64,000 bases of DNA. Origin: Bacteroidota bacterium (GTDB lineage Bacteria; Bacteroidota; Bacteroidia; Chitinophagales; Chitinophagaceae). The position numbers and the translations under genes are program-made. Position 1 is the stretch's first letter. Every line of letters starts with the position of its first letter. The notes beneath the pieces were generated by a model, which was not told the origin of the DNA, searched no databases, and saw only the letters and a list, made by a program, of their open reading frames with translations. The DNA is taken from positions 186,001 through 250,000 of the forward strand of contig JAFDYF010000077.1 in NCBI GenBank assembly GCA_018267575.1, written 5' to 3'. Positions 27,489-36,364 of the stretch are shown piece after piece.

Positions 27489-29651
27489 ATGCAGGTAGAC
27501 AAATTCTATTACGACAACAAGACAGTGAAGTGGTTTGCTTATGCGGTGATGGTATGGGCCATCGTCGGTATGCTTGCCGGTTTATGGATTGCCATTGCCA
27601 TGTATTACCCTAAAATCAATTTGGGGTTTGCCCCCACTACTTTTGGCAGAATGCGGCCGGTACATACCAATGCCGTGATTTTCGCTTTTGTGGGCAATGG
27701 TATTTTTATGGGAATCTATTATTCACTTCAGCGTTTGTGCAAGACCAGGATGTTCAGTGATAAGCTGAGCAAAATCCATTTCTGGGGCTGGCAGTTGATT
27801 ATCGTTGCCGGTGCCCTCAGCTTATGGACCGGTCACACTTCTGGAAAAGAATATGCGGAGTTGGAGTGGCCTATTGATATTGCCATTGCAGTTGTCTGGA
27901 TCATATTTGGTATCAATATGTTTGGCACTATCATCAAAAGGAGGGAAAGCCATATTTATGTTGCTATTTGGTTTTATATCGCCACATGGGTCACCGTAGC
28001 CATGCTGCATATCGTAAACTCTTTGGAACTGCCCATTTCCTTCCTCAAAAGCTATAGCATTTATGCAGGGGTACAGGATGCCTTGGTACAATGGTGGTAC
28101 GGGCATAACGCCGTTGCGTTCTTTTTGACAACACCTTATTTGGGCCTGATGTATTATTTTCTGCCAAAAGCAGCAAACAGGCCCATTTATTCTTATCGTT
28201 TATCCATCGTACACTTTTGGGCTTTGATATTTATTTATATCTGGGCTGGTCCCCACCACTTGTTGTACACCGCATTGCCTGACTGGGCACAGTCACTGGG
28301 TGTGGTATTCTCCATCATGCTGATTGCTCCAAGTTGGGGTGGTATGCTCAATGGACTCTTCACTTTGCGTGGGGCTTGGGATAAAGTGCGTGAAGATCCT
28401 GTTCTGAAATTTTTGGTTGTGGCCATTACCTGTTATGGCATGGCCACTTTTGAAGGTCCGATGCTCAGTCTTAAAAGCGTGAACGCGATTTCGCACTTCA
28501 CAGACTGGACTATTGCACACGTTCACATTGGTGCATTGGGGTGGAATGGCTTCCTCACTTTTGGTATATTATATTGGTTGATACCAAAGATGTGGAACAC
28601 GCAACTCTATTCAAAAAAATTGGCTGGCACACACTTTTGGATTGGTACCATTGGTATCGTATTATACGCCATCCCCCTTTACTGGGCTGGTTTTACCCAA
28701 AGTTTGATGTGGAAAGCATTTACAGACGAAGGGCAATTGAAATTCCAGTTCTTGGAAACAGTTACGCATATACTTCCCATGTATATGGTTAGAAGTGTGG
28801 GCGGCGCTCTTTATTTATCCGGGGCTTTCATTATGATTTATAACCTTCGCAAAACTATCTTACAAGGTTCCTTTATTGCTGATGAGGCTGCCGAAGCGGC
28901 ACCATTGCCAAAAGTAATCACGACCCATGGCAACGAGTACTGGCACAGATGGATTGAGAGAAGGCCAATGAAAATGTTGTTGTTTAGTTTGATCGCCGTG
29001 GTGATTGGAGGCTTGATTGAGTTGATCCCAACGTTTATGGTTAAGTCAAATATACCAACCATCAGTAGTGTAAAACCCTATACCCCGCTTGAATTACATG
29101 GAAGAGATATTTATGTAAGGGAAGGTTGCTATCTCTGCCACTCTCAAATGATCAGACCTTTCCGGGATGAAGTGGCTCGTTATGGCGAATATTCAAAAGC
29201 CGGTGAGTTTGTATATGACCACCCCTTCCAATGGGGTTCAAAAAGAACAGGACCGGATTTGGCAAGGATCGGTGGTAAATATCCTGATAGCTGGCATTAT
29301 AACCATATGATGGATCCTCAATCCATGTCACCGGGTTCCATTATGCCTTCCTATATATGGCTGTATGACCATCAGATCGATACGACCAAGACCCCAAAAA
29401 TGATTTGGGCGATGAGGAAATTGGGTGTGCCTTACCCCGAAGGCTATGAAGCTACTTGCAATGCGGATGTGGCAAAACAAGAATTGGCCATCCAAGCAAG
29501 CCTCAAAGCCGATAAGCTGGATGTAAAACCCAATGATGAGATTGTGGCATTAATTGCCTATCTGCAAAGGGTTGGTAAGGATATCAAGTCTGCGCCAAAA
29601 GAAGAACTACAGACTGCTGAAAAAGGTGGAAACGCATTAATGGGAAACTAA
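27489..29651 (+). CDS. ccoNO: Fused cbb3-type cytochrome c oxidase subunits I and II
   Basis: A 720-residue fusion from ATG 27489 (an earlier frame opening at 27393 lies inside ccoS). The CcoN part (about 1-480) has twelve or so helices and the expected His-rich blocks RPVHTNAVIFAFVGNG, QWWYGHNAVAFFLT, GPHHLLYTALPDW and AHVHIGALGWNGF. The CcoO part (about 490-720) has a membrane anchor, then LHGRDIYVREGCYLCHSQMIRPF with the CxxCH haem c site near residues 547-551 and a Met in PGSIMPSY. It reduces oxygen at high affinity and pumps protons. The N-O fusion is typical of Bacteroidota. Confidence 0.96.
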   Translation: MQVDKFYYDNKTVKWFAYAVMVWAIVGMLAGLWIAIAMYYPKINLGFAPTTFGRMRPVHTNAVIFAFVGNGIFMGIYYSLQRLCKTRMFSDKLSKIHFWGWQLIIVAGALSLWTGHTSGKEYAELEWPIDIAIAVVWIIFGINMFGTIIKRRESHIYVAIWFYIATWVTVAMLHIVNSLELPISFLKSYSIYAGVQDALVQWWYGHNAVAFFLTTPYLGLMYYFLPKAANRPIYSYRLSIVHFWALIFIYIWAGPHHLLYTALPDWAQSLGVVFSIMLIAPSWGGMLNGLFTLRGAWDKVREDPVLKFLVVAITCYGMATFEGPMLSLKSVNAISHFTDWTIAHVHIGALGWNGFLTFGILYWLIPKMWNTQLYSKKLAGTHFWIGTIGIVLYAIPLYWAGFTQSLMWKAFTDEGQLKFQFLETVTHILPMYMVRSVGGALYLSGAFIMIYNLRKTILQGSFIADEAAEAAPLPKVITTHGNEYWHRWIERRPMKMLLFSLIAVVIGGLIELIPTFMVKSNIPTISSVKPYTPLELHGRDIYVREGCYLCHSQMIRPFRDEVARYGEYSKAGEFVYDHPFQWGSKRTGPDLARIGGKYPDSWHYNHMMDPQSMSPGSIMPSYIWLYDHQIDTTKTPKMIWAMRKLGVPYPEGYEATCNADVAKQELAIQASLKADKLDVKPNDEIVALIAYLQRVGKDIKSAPKEELQTAEKGGNALMGN

Positions 29652-29661
29652 AACTACCATC

Positions 29662-29823
29662 ATGAAATTCATTCATTATTTAGAAAAGGTAATTAACGTA
29701 AGTGTGTATTCAATGGCTTCGATGATTCTCTTCGGTAGCATATTTATTATCATGCTCATATGGGCTCTCAAAGCCGATAAAAAAATGATTGAAGAAATAA
29801 AAAACATACCATTAGAACAATAG
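29662..29823 (+). CDS. ccoQ: cbb3 oxidase small subunit CcoQ
   Basis: A 53-residue gene between ccoNO and ccoP. The product starts MKFIHYLEKVINVSVYSMAS, has one membrane helix (about 19-36) and ends in a charged tail KADKKMIEEIKNIPLEQ. Length, one helix and position are those of CcoQ/FixQ, a stabilising subunit. It starts 10 bp after the ccoNO stop. The sequence itself is poorly conserved in the family, so the call rests on position and topology. Confidence 0.85.
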   Translation: MKFIHYLEKVINVSVYSMASMILFGSIFIIMLIWALKADKKMIEEIKNIPLEQ

Positions 29824-29851
29824 CGATTCACTAAACTATTAATTCATTTAT

Positions 29852-31021
29852 ATGAGAAAATTACTTAAGAATATAATGATGACAATGGCGCTGATTTTGC
29901 TGGGCACAGCATCAGTTTGGGCAGATGGTCCAAAGCCTGAATCTTCCATGTCAAACCCCTTTGTGGTGTTGATGGTCATCATCATACTTTTTTTGGCCCT
30001 GATCATTGCCATTCTTGCCAGATTGGTTACAGGTGCTGCTGCTATTAAAGCCGAAAAAGAAAAGCAAGGAAAAAGTTTGCAAGCAAAGGCAACTACCATT
30101 ATTAGTGTGGTGCTCCTGTTTTTGTCAGTTGGGTTATTTGCGCAAGATAAACCTGCCGAAGCCGCGGCTGCTGTTACAGACGGTACCATCAATGGGCTAG
30201 CTCCTGTAGCATACTATTCAATAGTGAGTGTGGCTTTTCTAGAGTTATTGGTGGTGATTGTTCTTTCATTGATGCTGAAATCTTTTTTGGCAGCAGAAAA
30301 ACAATCTACCTTACTTGTGGCAGGGTCTACGGTGGAAATACCAAAGGAAAGCTGGTGGGATAGATTAAATAAATTCAAACCCATACAACAAGAAGCTACC
30401 ATTGACCTTGGACATGATTATGATGGCATTCGCGAGTTGGACAATCGCCTGCCGCCTTGGTGGCTTTACGGTTTCTATGTGACCATCATTTTTGCATTTG
30501 TGTATATCTATCGATATCATATTGCCCATTCCGCCCCCTTGCCTAGAGAACAATATGCGCTGGATGTGGCTGCCGCTGATAAAGCGAAAGCAGAGTTCTT
30601 GAAAAAAGCGGCTAATAATGTCGACGAAACCAGTGTCAAGCGGCTTACCGATAATGCCAGTCTTGCAGCGGGCAAGCAAATTTTTGAAACCAGTTGTTTC
30701 CCTTGTCATGGTAAATTGGGCGAAGGCATTGTAGGTCCCAACCTAACGGACGATTATTGGCTTCATGGCGGTAGCATCAGTGATATTTTTAAAACCATCA
30801 AATATGGTTATCCTGAAAAGGGGATGAAAAGTTGGAAGGACGACTTCTCCCCAGTACAGATTGCAGAAGTAGCCAGTTATATAAAATCATTGCATGGCAC
30901 CAATCCACCCAATGCAAAAGCACCACAGGGTACTTTATATAAAGATGATCAGGGTACAGGCGGGAGCGCCAACCCGGTTGATTCTGTAAAGAAGGATACT
31001 ACCGTGATAGCACAGCATTAA
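29852..31021 (+). CDS. ccoP: cbb3 oxidase subunit III (CcoP), mono-haem with extended N-terminus
   Basis: A 389-residue membrane-bound c-type cytochrome. DNRLPPWWLYGFYVTIIFAFVYIYRYH (about 195-225) is the canonical CcoP anchor. Only one haem site is present, SCFPCHGK near residue 281, with the Met ligand in EKGMKSWKD, whereas proteobacterial CcoP has two. In front lies about 190 residues of extra sequence: a signal-like segment ending SVWADG (about 8-25), a helix (about 36-58), a second signal-like segment TTIISVVLLFLSVGLFAQ (about 81-98) and another helix (about 120-145). Such N-terminal extensions are familiar in Bacteroidota. The gene follows ccoQ by 28 bp. Confidence 0.92.
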   Translation: MRKLLKNIMMTMALILLGTASVWADGPKPESSMSNPFVVLMVIIILFLALIIAILARLVTGAAAIKAEKEKQGKSLQAKATTIISVVLLFLSVGLFAQDKPAEAAAAVTDGTINGLAPVAYYSIVSVAFLELLVVIVLSLMLKSFLAAEKQSTLLVAGSTVEIPKESWWDRLNKFKPIQQEATIDLGHDYDGIRELDNRLPPWWLYGFYVTIIFAFVYIYRYHIAHSAPLPREQYALDVAAADKAKAEFLKKAANNVDETSVKRLTDNASLAAGKQIFETSCFPCHGKLGEGIVGPNLTDDYWLHGGSISDIFKTIKYGYPEKGMKSWKDDFSPVQIAEVASYIKSLHGTNPPNAKAPQGTLYKDDQGTGGSANPVDSVKKDTTVIAQH

Positions 31022-31258
31022 TATTAATAATGTAAGGAGGTATTAAAGGCTTGCATTTTTTTGATAAGGTAAGAACCATAAGAATAACAAGTGCGATTGA
31101 ACGGTGTGGGAATTGTCCATTAGTTTGAATTTGCTAACCAGCATTGCTTGTACGGGAATTAGGCAAATGTTCCTAAGCTTTTGCCTACAATCCAGTTCGA
31201 AACAATTATCAGTGATGCCTGTTTGCAAAGTGCGATTGATTTACCAAAATATAATTAA

Positions 31259-32680
31259 ATGAAAAAGATGGAGTCCGGTGAGGAGGTAATGGGAGACCAA
31301 GAATCGTTCAGGGACCATTTAGCTACCGTGGACGCAGCAGGCAAACGTAAATGGATATTTGCCCAGAAACCCAATGGGAAGTTCTATAATATCAGGATCC
31401 TTGTTAGCTGGTGTTTCTTCCTGCTATTTCTATCATTGCCATTTATATATATCAATGGTCAGCCACTTTTTCTCTTTGATATACCGGCCGCCAAGTTCAT
31501 CATTTTCGGAAAAGTATTTTGGCCACAGGACTTTTTCATTTTCGGCTTAACGATGGTCACTTTTGTGGTGTTCATTGTGCTGTTCACTGCGGCTTTTGGA
31601 CGGTTGTTTTGCGGATGGGTTTGCCCGCAGACCATTTTTATGGAAATGCTTTTTCGAAGATTGGAATACCTGATCGAAGGGGATGCGGCAGCACAGCGGA
31701 TGCTTGACAATGCCCCTTGGACGGGTGGGAAAATCCTGAAAAAGACCATCAAACACCTCCTCTTCTTTGCATTGTCATTTATCATAGCCAATATCTTTCT
31801 GGCCTATATCATTAGTTATAAAGAACTGTGGAAAATAATGACAGAACCAGTGAGCGAGCATGTTGCCGGATTATTGTCCATCATTATTTTTTCGGGTATT
31901 TTTTATGGTGTATATGCGTTTTTTCGAGAACAAGTGTGCACGGTGGTTTGCCCCTACGGAAGATTGCAAAGTGTGTTGCTGGATGGCAACTCTATGATTG
32001 TGGCCTACGACCATAAGCGGGGAGAGCCCAGGGGAAAATTTAGCAAAAATACGGCCAGTGGGTTGGGCGATTGTATCGATTGCTTTCAATGTGTAAAAGT
32101 GTGTCCAACGGGTATCGATATACGAAATGGTACACAAATGGAATGTGTAGGCTGCACCGCCTGTATAGATGCCTGCAACCACATGATGGAAAAAGTAAAT
32201 CGGCCTTTGGGTTTGATCCGTTATGCTTCGGAAAACGGAATAGAAACTGGCACCCGGTTGCACTATACCTCTAGGATGAAGTTTTATACAGGGGTACTGA
32301 TTCTATTGACCGTGCTGCTTTCCGCTTTGCTGATTACTAGAAAGGATATTGATGCCACCATCATGCGGACCCCGGGTATGCTATATCAGGAACGGGGTAA
32401 GGATAGTGTTTCAAATCTATACAATATCAAGATTGCGAATAAAACAATCAAAAATATACCGTTGACACTGAAGATTGAAGATGGGGCAGGCAATATTGAG
32501 ATTATTGGGGACAAAGCCATTCCTGTGAAGGAGCAGGATGAAAGTTCGGGCAATTTCTTTGTGATACTACCAAAGAGCCGTATCAAAGAAAGGAAGACGA
32601 CACTCAAAATAGGTTTGTACGAGGGTGCCAGGCGGATTGATGTGGTCAGCACCAATTTTTTGGGACCGGTGAACAATTGA
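31259..32680 (+). CDS. ccoG: cbb3 oxidase accessory iron-sulfur protein CcoG (RdxA/FixG)
   Basis: A 473-residue protein with about five membrane helices and two [4Fe-4S] ferredoxin motifs, DCIDCFQCVKVCPTG and CVGCTACIDACN. CGWVCPQTIFMEMLFRRLE and EQVCTVVCPYGRLQSVLLD are conserved CcoG blocks. The C-terminal 130 residues form an Ig-like periplasmic domain. CcoG is reported to reduce Cu(II) to Cu(I) for cbb3 assembly. The 237 bp after ccoP show no tandem FNR-type sites, so it may be expressed by readthrough or another promoter. Confidence 0.94.
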   Translation: MKKMESGEEVMGDQESFRDHLATVDAAGKRKWIFAQKPNGKFYNIRILVSWCFFLLFLSLPFIYINGQPLFLFDIPAAKFIIFGKVFWPQDFFIFGLTMVTFVVFIVLFTAAFGRLFCGWVCPQTIFMEMLFRRLEYLIEGDAAAQRMLDNAPWTGGKILKKTIKHLLFFALSFIIANIFLAYIISYKELWKIMTEPVSEHVAGLLSIIIFSGIFYGVYAFFREQVCTVVCPYGRLQSVLLDGNSMIVAYDHKRGEPRGKFSKNTASGLGDCIDCFQCVKVCPTGIDIRNGTQMECVGCTACIDACNHMMEKVNRPLGLIRYASENGIETGTRLHYTSRMKFYTGVLILLTVLLSALLITRKDIDATIMRTPGMLYQERGKDSVSNLYNIKIANKTIKNIPLTLKIEDGAGNIEIIGDKAIPVKEQDESSGNFFVILPKSRIKERKTTLKIGLYEGARRIDVVSTNFLGPVNN

Positions 32681-32705
32681 TTTTTTTACATTTAAATAAT
32701 ATTTT

Positions 32706-33158
32706 ATGAACTGGGGAAATAAGTTATTGTTGGTGTTTGTGGCTTTTGCCAGTTTGATTGGCTATATGGTTTATCGTTGCACCAATACACCAGTGAACTT
32801 GGTGACGGCTGAATATTATAAAGACGAGCTTGCCTATCAGGACGTGATTGATGCTACCAATAATGCCAATGCGCTTAGGACCAAAGCTTCGCTTGCTCAA
32901 ACGGGTTCGGCGATTGAGGTTCAACTGCCTGATGAAATGAAAGCACGCAAGATAAAGGGCAGCATTTTATTTTATTGTCCCTATAATAGCGGCAACGACA
33001 GGCGCATAGAACTCTCGCTTGATTCGAACGCATCCCAACTGCTCGACATTAAAAAGTTTTCAAAAGGTTTCTACAAGGTAAAAATAGATTGGAACGATCA
33101 GCACAAACATTATTATACCGAAGAACCTTTTACCATCAATGCATTAGCTAAGCAATGA
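32706..33158 (+). CDS. fixH: FixH/CcoH-family cbb3 oxidase assembly protein
   Basis: A 150-residue protein with one N-terminal membrane helix (about 5-24, with Cys 24) followed by TPVNLVTAEYYKDELAYQDVID, the typical FixH motif. The rest is a small beta-rich periplasmic domain (KGSILFYCPYN, GFYKVKIDW, YYTEEPFTI). FixH is required for a functional cbb3 oxidase. It begins 25 bp after ccoG and overlaps the next gene by 4 bp. Confidence 0.9.
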   Translation: MNWGNKLLLVFVAFASLIGYMVYRCTNTPVNLVTAEYYKDELAYQDVIDATNNANALRTKASLAQTGSAIEVQLPDEMKARKIKGSILFYCPYNSGNDRRIELSLDSNASQLLDIKKFSKGFYKVKIDWNDQHKHYYTEEPFTINALAKQ

Positions 33159-33853
33159 TTTGGGCCGCTTTTATATTGGGTCTGGTAAGCAGTTTCCATT
33201 GTGTTGGTATGTGTGGACCACTAGCCATGTCACTGCCCGTTCAAAAAATGAACCCGGCACGTAAAACAGTAGCCATCGTTTTATATCACGCTGGTAGGGT
33301 CATAACCTATAGTTTGCTGGGGCTTTTATTTGGCTTGCTGGGTAGGCATTTGTTTATTGCAGGCTACCAGCGTTGGGTTTCCATATCCTTGGGCATTATC
33401 ATCCTGCTGGTTATTGCATGGCAAAAACTGTTTCATCTTTATCGGTTAGGTTTTGTTGGTGAAAAATTCACTGCAATTGTCAGTGGTTGGATGCGCTATG
33501 TCTGGAACCATCATTCTTCATTTAGTTCACTGCTATTTGGTATGCTGAATGGCTTATTGCCCTGTGGCATGGTTTATTATGCCTTGGCAGGTGCTTTTGG
33601 TATGGGCTCTTTATCTGGAGGGGTTTATTTTATGATGTTTTTTGGTATGGGCACTTTGCCACTGATGTTATCAGTACATTTTTTTGGCAATGCTTATTTA
33701 ACAGCATCCGTTAGGACCAAGCTAAGAAAACTGGTTCCAGTATTTATTGGTTTTATGGGGCTGTTGCTGATCCTTCGTGGGTTGAATTTGGGGATTCCTT
33801 ATATCAGTCCAACCCTTGCGAGCAGCCCTTCACAGGCGGTAATCTGCCATTAG
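33155..33853 (+). CDS. Sulfite exporter TauE/SafE-family (UreH-like) membrane protein
   Basis: A 232-residue protein with about six membrane helices. The N-terminal GLVSSFHCVGMCGPLAMSLP carries the HCxGMCG motif of the SafE/UreH-type transporters that accompany cbb3 genes. FGMLNGLLPCGMVYYALAGAFG is the second conserved Cys/Gly block. The ATG overlaps the fixH stop. In this setting the family is thought to help copper or metal delivery for oxidase assembly, but its substrate is not established. Confidence 0.85.
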   Translation: MIWAAFILGLVSSFHCVGMCGPLAMSLPVQKMNPARKTVAIVLYHAGRVITYSLLGLLFGLLGRHLFIAGYQRWVSISLGIIILLVIAWQKLFHLYRLGFVGEKFTAIVSGWMRYVWNHHSSFSSLLFGMLNGLLPCGMVYYALAGAFGMGSLSGGVYFMMFFGMGTLPLMLSVHFFGNAYLTASVRTKLRKLVPVFIGFMGLLLILRGLNLGIPYISPTLASSPSQAVICH

Positions 33854-33878
33854 AAACACACCTACTGGAGTTTCTAAT
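33849..33878. terminator. Hairpin between convergent safE-like and receiver-CRP genes
   Basis: ATTAGAAAC (33849-33857) pairs perfectly with GTTTCTAAT (33870-33878). The TAG stop of the safE-like gene lies in the left arm. The stem is AT-rich and the T tracts are short, so termination strength is uncertain. It could serve both strands. Confidence 0.4.
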
Positions 33879-33908
33879 TTCCCCAAATCAAAAAGCTCTA
33901 TATCCAAT

Positions 33909-34967
33909 CTAGTATGGAAGGTCCCTCAACTTTTGCTCATTCAGGATGGTTATTTTTCCTGGTTGTATTTCGATGAGCTTTTCGGTTTTAAAATCCGCCA
34001 ATGTGCGTATCAGCGATTCGGTGGCTACCCCAACGGCTTGCGCAAGGTTCTCCCTCGAAAGTTCCAGGATTTCTTTTTTATTGTTGTCTTTTTTATACTT
34101 GTCCAATACCTGAATCAGACCAAATGCCACTTTGCGGCGGAGCGAGTTGTAGGCTAGGTTAACCAGGCTTTCCTCTTTTTCAAGAATATTCTTGGTAATG
34201 ATCTTAATAAATTGACGTGCTATTTGGGAATCGTTGGTCACCAACGCCACAAAATCATCCTTGGGTATTTGCATCAGTTGGGCATCTTCCAGTACTTGGG
34301 CATTTTCGGTATAGCTCATTTGCTCCAATAATTGCGCATAGCCAAAAAAGTCGCCTTCTCCACATAATGCAGTGATCAGTTCCTTCCCATCCTTGCTTAC
34401 TTTATAGATTTTGACCTTGCCGCTCATGACATAATAAACCGCCTTTGGTCTTTGCCCTTCGGAATAGACCATGTGCTTTTTCTTATAATCATATACCTCG
34501 CGATCGTCGGAAATCAATGGTATACTTCCTGATTCTTTAGCAGAATCGATAAAATCGGAAACATGGTTCACATTATTGCTCAAGTGCGCTTTGAGCGATT
34601 CCGTTTTCTTTAGTCGGATTTCCACAGCGTTGAGCAGTTCGGTGCCATCGAATGGCTTGGTAATATAATCATCGGCACCCAGTTCCATGCCCTTTCTGAA
34701 ATCAGCTTTTTCTGATTTTGCGGTCAGGAATATGAAGGGTATACCATAGGTTTCTTTATGCTTGCTGAGCAGGTGCAGTACGCCATAACCATCGAGCTCG
34801 GGCATCATGATATCGCAAATAATCAAATCAGGGAAGCCACTGAGGGCCATGTTCACTCCCTCCTTGCCATCGCGGGCCTGGATTACCTCAAACTCTGATA
34901 GCTCAAGTATTTCCGCTATGTTTTCTCTTACCTCTTCATTGTCTTCAATAACTAAAATCTTCTTCAT
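33909..34967 (-). CDS. Response regulator with CRP/FNR-type output (receiver-CRP fusion)
   Basis: A 352-residue cytoplasmic regulator. The receiver domain (about 1-120) has the acidic pair E8-D9, Asp52 in LIICDIMMPE, T82 and K104. A cyclic-nucleotide-binding-fold domain follows (about 140-270; VMSGKVKIYKVSKDGKELI, CGEGDFFG). The C-terminal CRP-type HTH is LSRENLAQAVGVATESLIRTL (303-323), in which E317 and R321 sit where FNR Glu209 and Arg213 sit, and the CRP Arg180 position is Thr. There is no Cys cluster for a FNR iron-sulfur centre, so sensing probably comes from the partner kinase. The gene overlaps the kinase gene by 23 bp and lies tail-to-tail with the cbb3 genes. It is the best local candidate to bind the tandem TGAT-N4-ATCA sites. 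Confidence 0.92.
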   Translation of the reverse strand: MKKILVIEDNEEVRENIAEILELSEFEVIQARDGKEGVNMALSGFPDLIICDIMMPELDGYGVLHLLSKHKETYGIPFIFLTAKSEKADFRKGMELGADDYITKPFDGTELLNAVEIRLKKTESLKAHLSNNVNHVSDFIDSAKESGSIPLISDDREVYDYKKKHMVYSEGQRPKAVYYVMSGKVKIYKVSKDGKELITALCGEGDFFGYAQLLEQMSYTENAQVLEDAQLMQIPKDDFVALVTNDSQIARQFIKIITKNILEKEESLVNLAYNSLRRKVAFGLIQVLDKYKKDNNKKEILELSRENLAQAVGVATESLIRTLADFKTEKLIEIQPGKITILNEQKLRDLPY

Positions 34968-36249
34968 TCTTGTTTATTGATTTTTGTTGAGGAATGGTGA
35001 ATGTAAAAACAGTTCCCTCGTTCAATATACTTTTTATTTCAATATGTCCATGCATCAATTCCAGATATTTAGCCACAATATGCAATCCCAGGCCGGTACC
35101 TTGGATATTTACCGCATTTTTAGCCCTAAAAAACCGTTGGAACAGGTGTTGTTGGTCTTCTTCCGATATCCCAATCCCTTTGTCTTTGACCGAAACTTCC
35201 AGTTTTTCTGTATTGATTTTGCAATCAATCTCGATTACTTCATTTTCTGGAGAAAATTTAATAGCATTGGAAATGAGGTTGATCATGATGTTTTTGAACA
35301 ACAGGGGGTCAATATGGATTGAGTCTTCCCCCGAATGGGTAAAAGAAATGTGCTGCCCTTTTTTGGCAAGGCTTTCCATTTCACTTACGATATTCTGGAT
35401 TTCGTAAAACAGTTCGTCTGAATTTACCTGTTCTACATTGATTCTTATCAATCCTTCTTCCAATTTGCCCAATGACAGGAAATCCTCGAGAATGCTTTTC
35501 ATATCAGCAACTGCATTTTTGATCCGATGGATATGCTTTTCCCTTTTGGCGGGTTCATTCAGGTCATTGTATTTTTCCAACAAAAAAGAAGAGGAGAGTA
35601 TGGTACTGAGTGGCGTTCTGAATTCATGGGATGCCGTGGTCACAAACCTGGATTTTAATTCATTCAGCTCTTTTTCTTTTTCGAGAGAAGCGCTCAATTC
35701 TTCCTTTGATTTTTCCAGTTCGGTCAATGTTTCCCGAAGCATCTTGGTACGGTATTCTACTTTTTGTTCCAGTTCAATGTTCAACTTTTTGATCTGTGCG
35801 GTGATTTTCTCCAGTTCTGCCTTCTGTTCCAGCACCAATGATTCGCTTTTTTTGCGTACGGTGATGTCGATTACAAAAGCGATCACAAACATTTCATGAT
35901 GAATTCTATAGGTGCATAGGCTCACTTCAACCGGGAACTCGGTGCCATTTTTTCTTCTGCCATACAAATCCCGGCCTTCCCCCATTCTGCGGGGACCGGG
36001 GTGATGGTAATAATCTTCACGAAGTTTATGGTGGTGGCTATGCGAATGAGAGGGGACTAAGATATCTACGGTACTCCCAATTACCTCTTCCTTGGTATAC
36101 ACGAATTGAGATTCTGCATGTTTATTAAAATTAACAATGGCTCCCTTTTGATTGGTTACGATGATGCCAATAGTTGCATTCGTAAAAAGCGCCTCAAATT
36201 GGTCGCCGTTGTCTGGAATGTTTGTTGGGTCAGTTGCCTTTTCGTTCAT
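34945..36249 (-). CDS. PAS-domain sensor histidine kinase, partner of the receiver-CRP regulator
   Basis: A 434-residue soluble kinase with no membrane helix. It has one PAS domain (about 15-132), a coiled coil (about 133-200), HisKA with His208 in TTASHEFRTPLS, and a HATPase_c domain with NLISNAIKFS, DKGIGISEED and GTGLGLHIV. In the PAS domain, H73 (in SHHHK) and R93 (in GEGR) are 20 residues apart, the spacing of the haem ligand His200 and Arg220 in FixL. However, the RRMGEGR...GRRKNGTEFPVEVSL form also occurs in many PAS domains with no known haem. The stop overlaps the regulator start, so the two are co-expressed. The operon itself has the tandem FNR-type promoter. Confidence 0.92.
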   Translation of the reverse strand: MNEKATDPTNIPDNGDQFEALFTNATIGIIVTNQKGAIVNFNKHAESQFVYTKEEVIGSTVDILVPSHSHSHHHKLREDYYHHPGPRRMGEGRDLYGRRKNGTEFPVEVSLCTYRIHHEMFVIAFVIDITVRKKSESLVLEQKAELEKITAQIKKLNIELEQKVEYRTKMLRETLTELEKSKEELSASLEKEKELNELKSRFVTTASHEFRTPLSTILSSSFLLEKYNDLNEPAKREKHIHRIKNAVADMKSILEDFLSLGKLEEGLIRINVEQVNSDELFYEIQNIVSEMESLAKKGQHISFTHSGEDSIHIDPLLFKNIMINLISNAIKFSPENEVIEIDCKINTEKLEVSVKDKGIGISEEDQQHLFQRFFRAKNAVNIQGTGLGLHIVAKYLELMHGHIEIKSILNEGTVFTFTIPQQKSINKNEEDFSY

Positions 36250-36298
36250 GGAAGACTTGGGTGTTCTATAACTCTGGCAAATTTATTGATTAAAGCAC

Positions 36299-36364
36299 AA
36301 AAAATACTTATTGGTCTAAATCGCTGAAATGATTATTATCATGGAGTTTACTGCTTTGGGTCAT
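36299..36364 (-). promoter_or_regulatory. Tandem FNR/CRP-type promoter of the PAS kinase/receiver-CRP operon
   Basis: Read on the minus strand: distal ATGAC-CCAA-AGCAG (36364-36351, two core mismatches), proximal ATGAT-AATA-ATCAT (36342-36329, perfect palindrome), 22 bp apart, then TATTTTTT (36306-36299) at the same 29.5-bp spacing as in the other promoters. The kinase ATG is at 36249. This predicts autoregulation. The remainder of the 36365-36579 gap has a possible -7 TATATTTA (36556-36563) for the plus-strand hydrolase and nothing else supported. Confidence 0.6.

Noticed and set aside
31022..31258. Search for the tandem FNR-type promoter before ccoG
   Set aside because: Single TGAT-like words occur, but none has a partner at 22 bp or a -7 element at the common distance, so ccoG was not counted.
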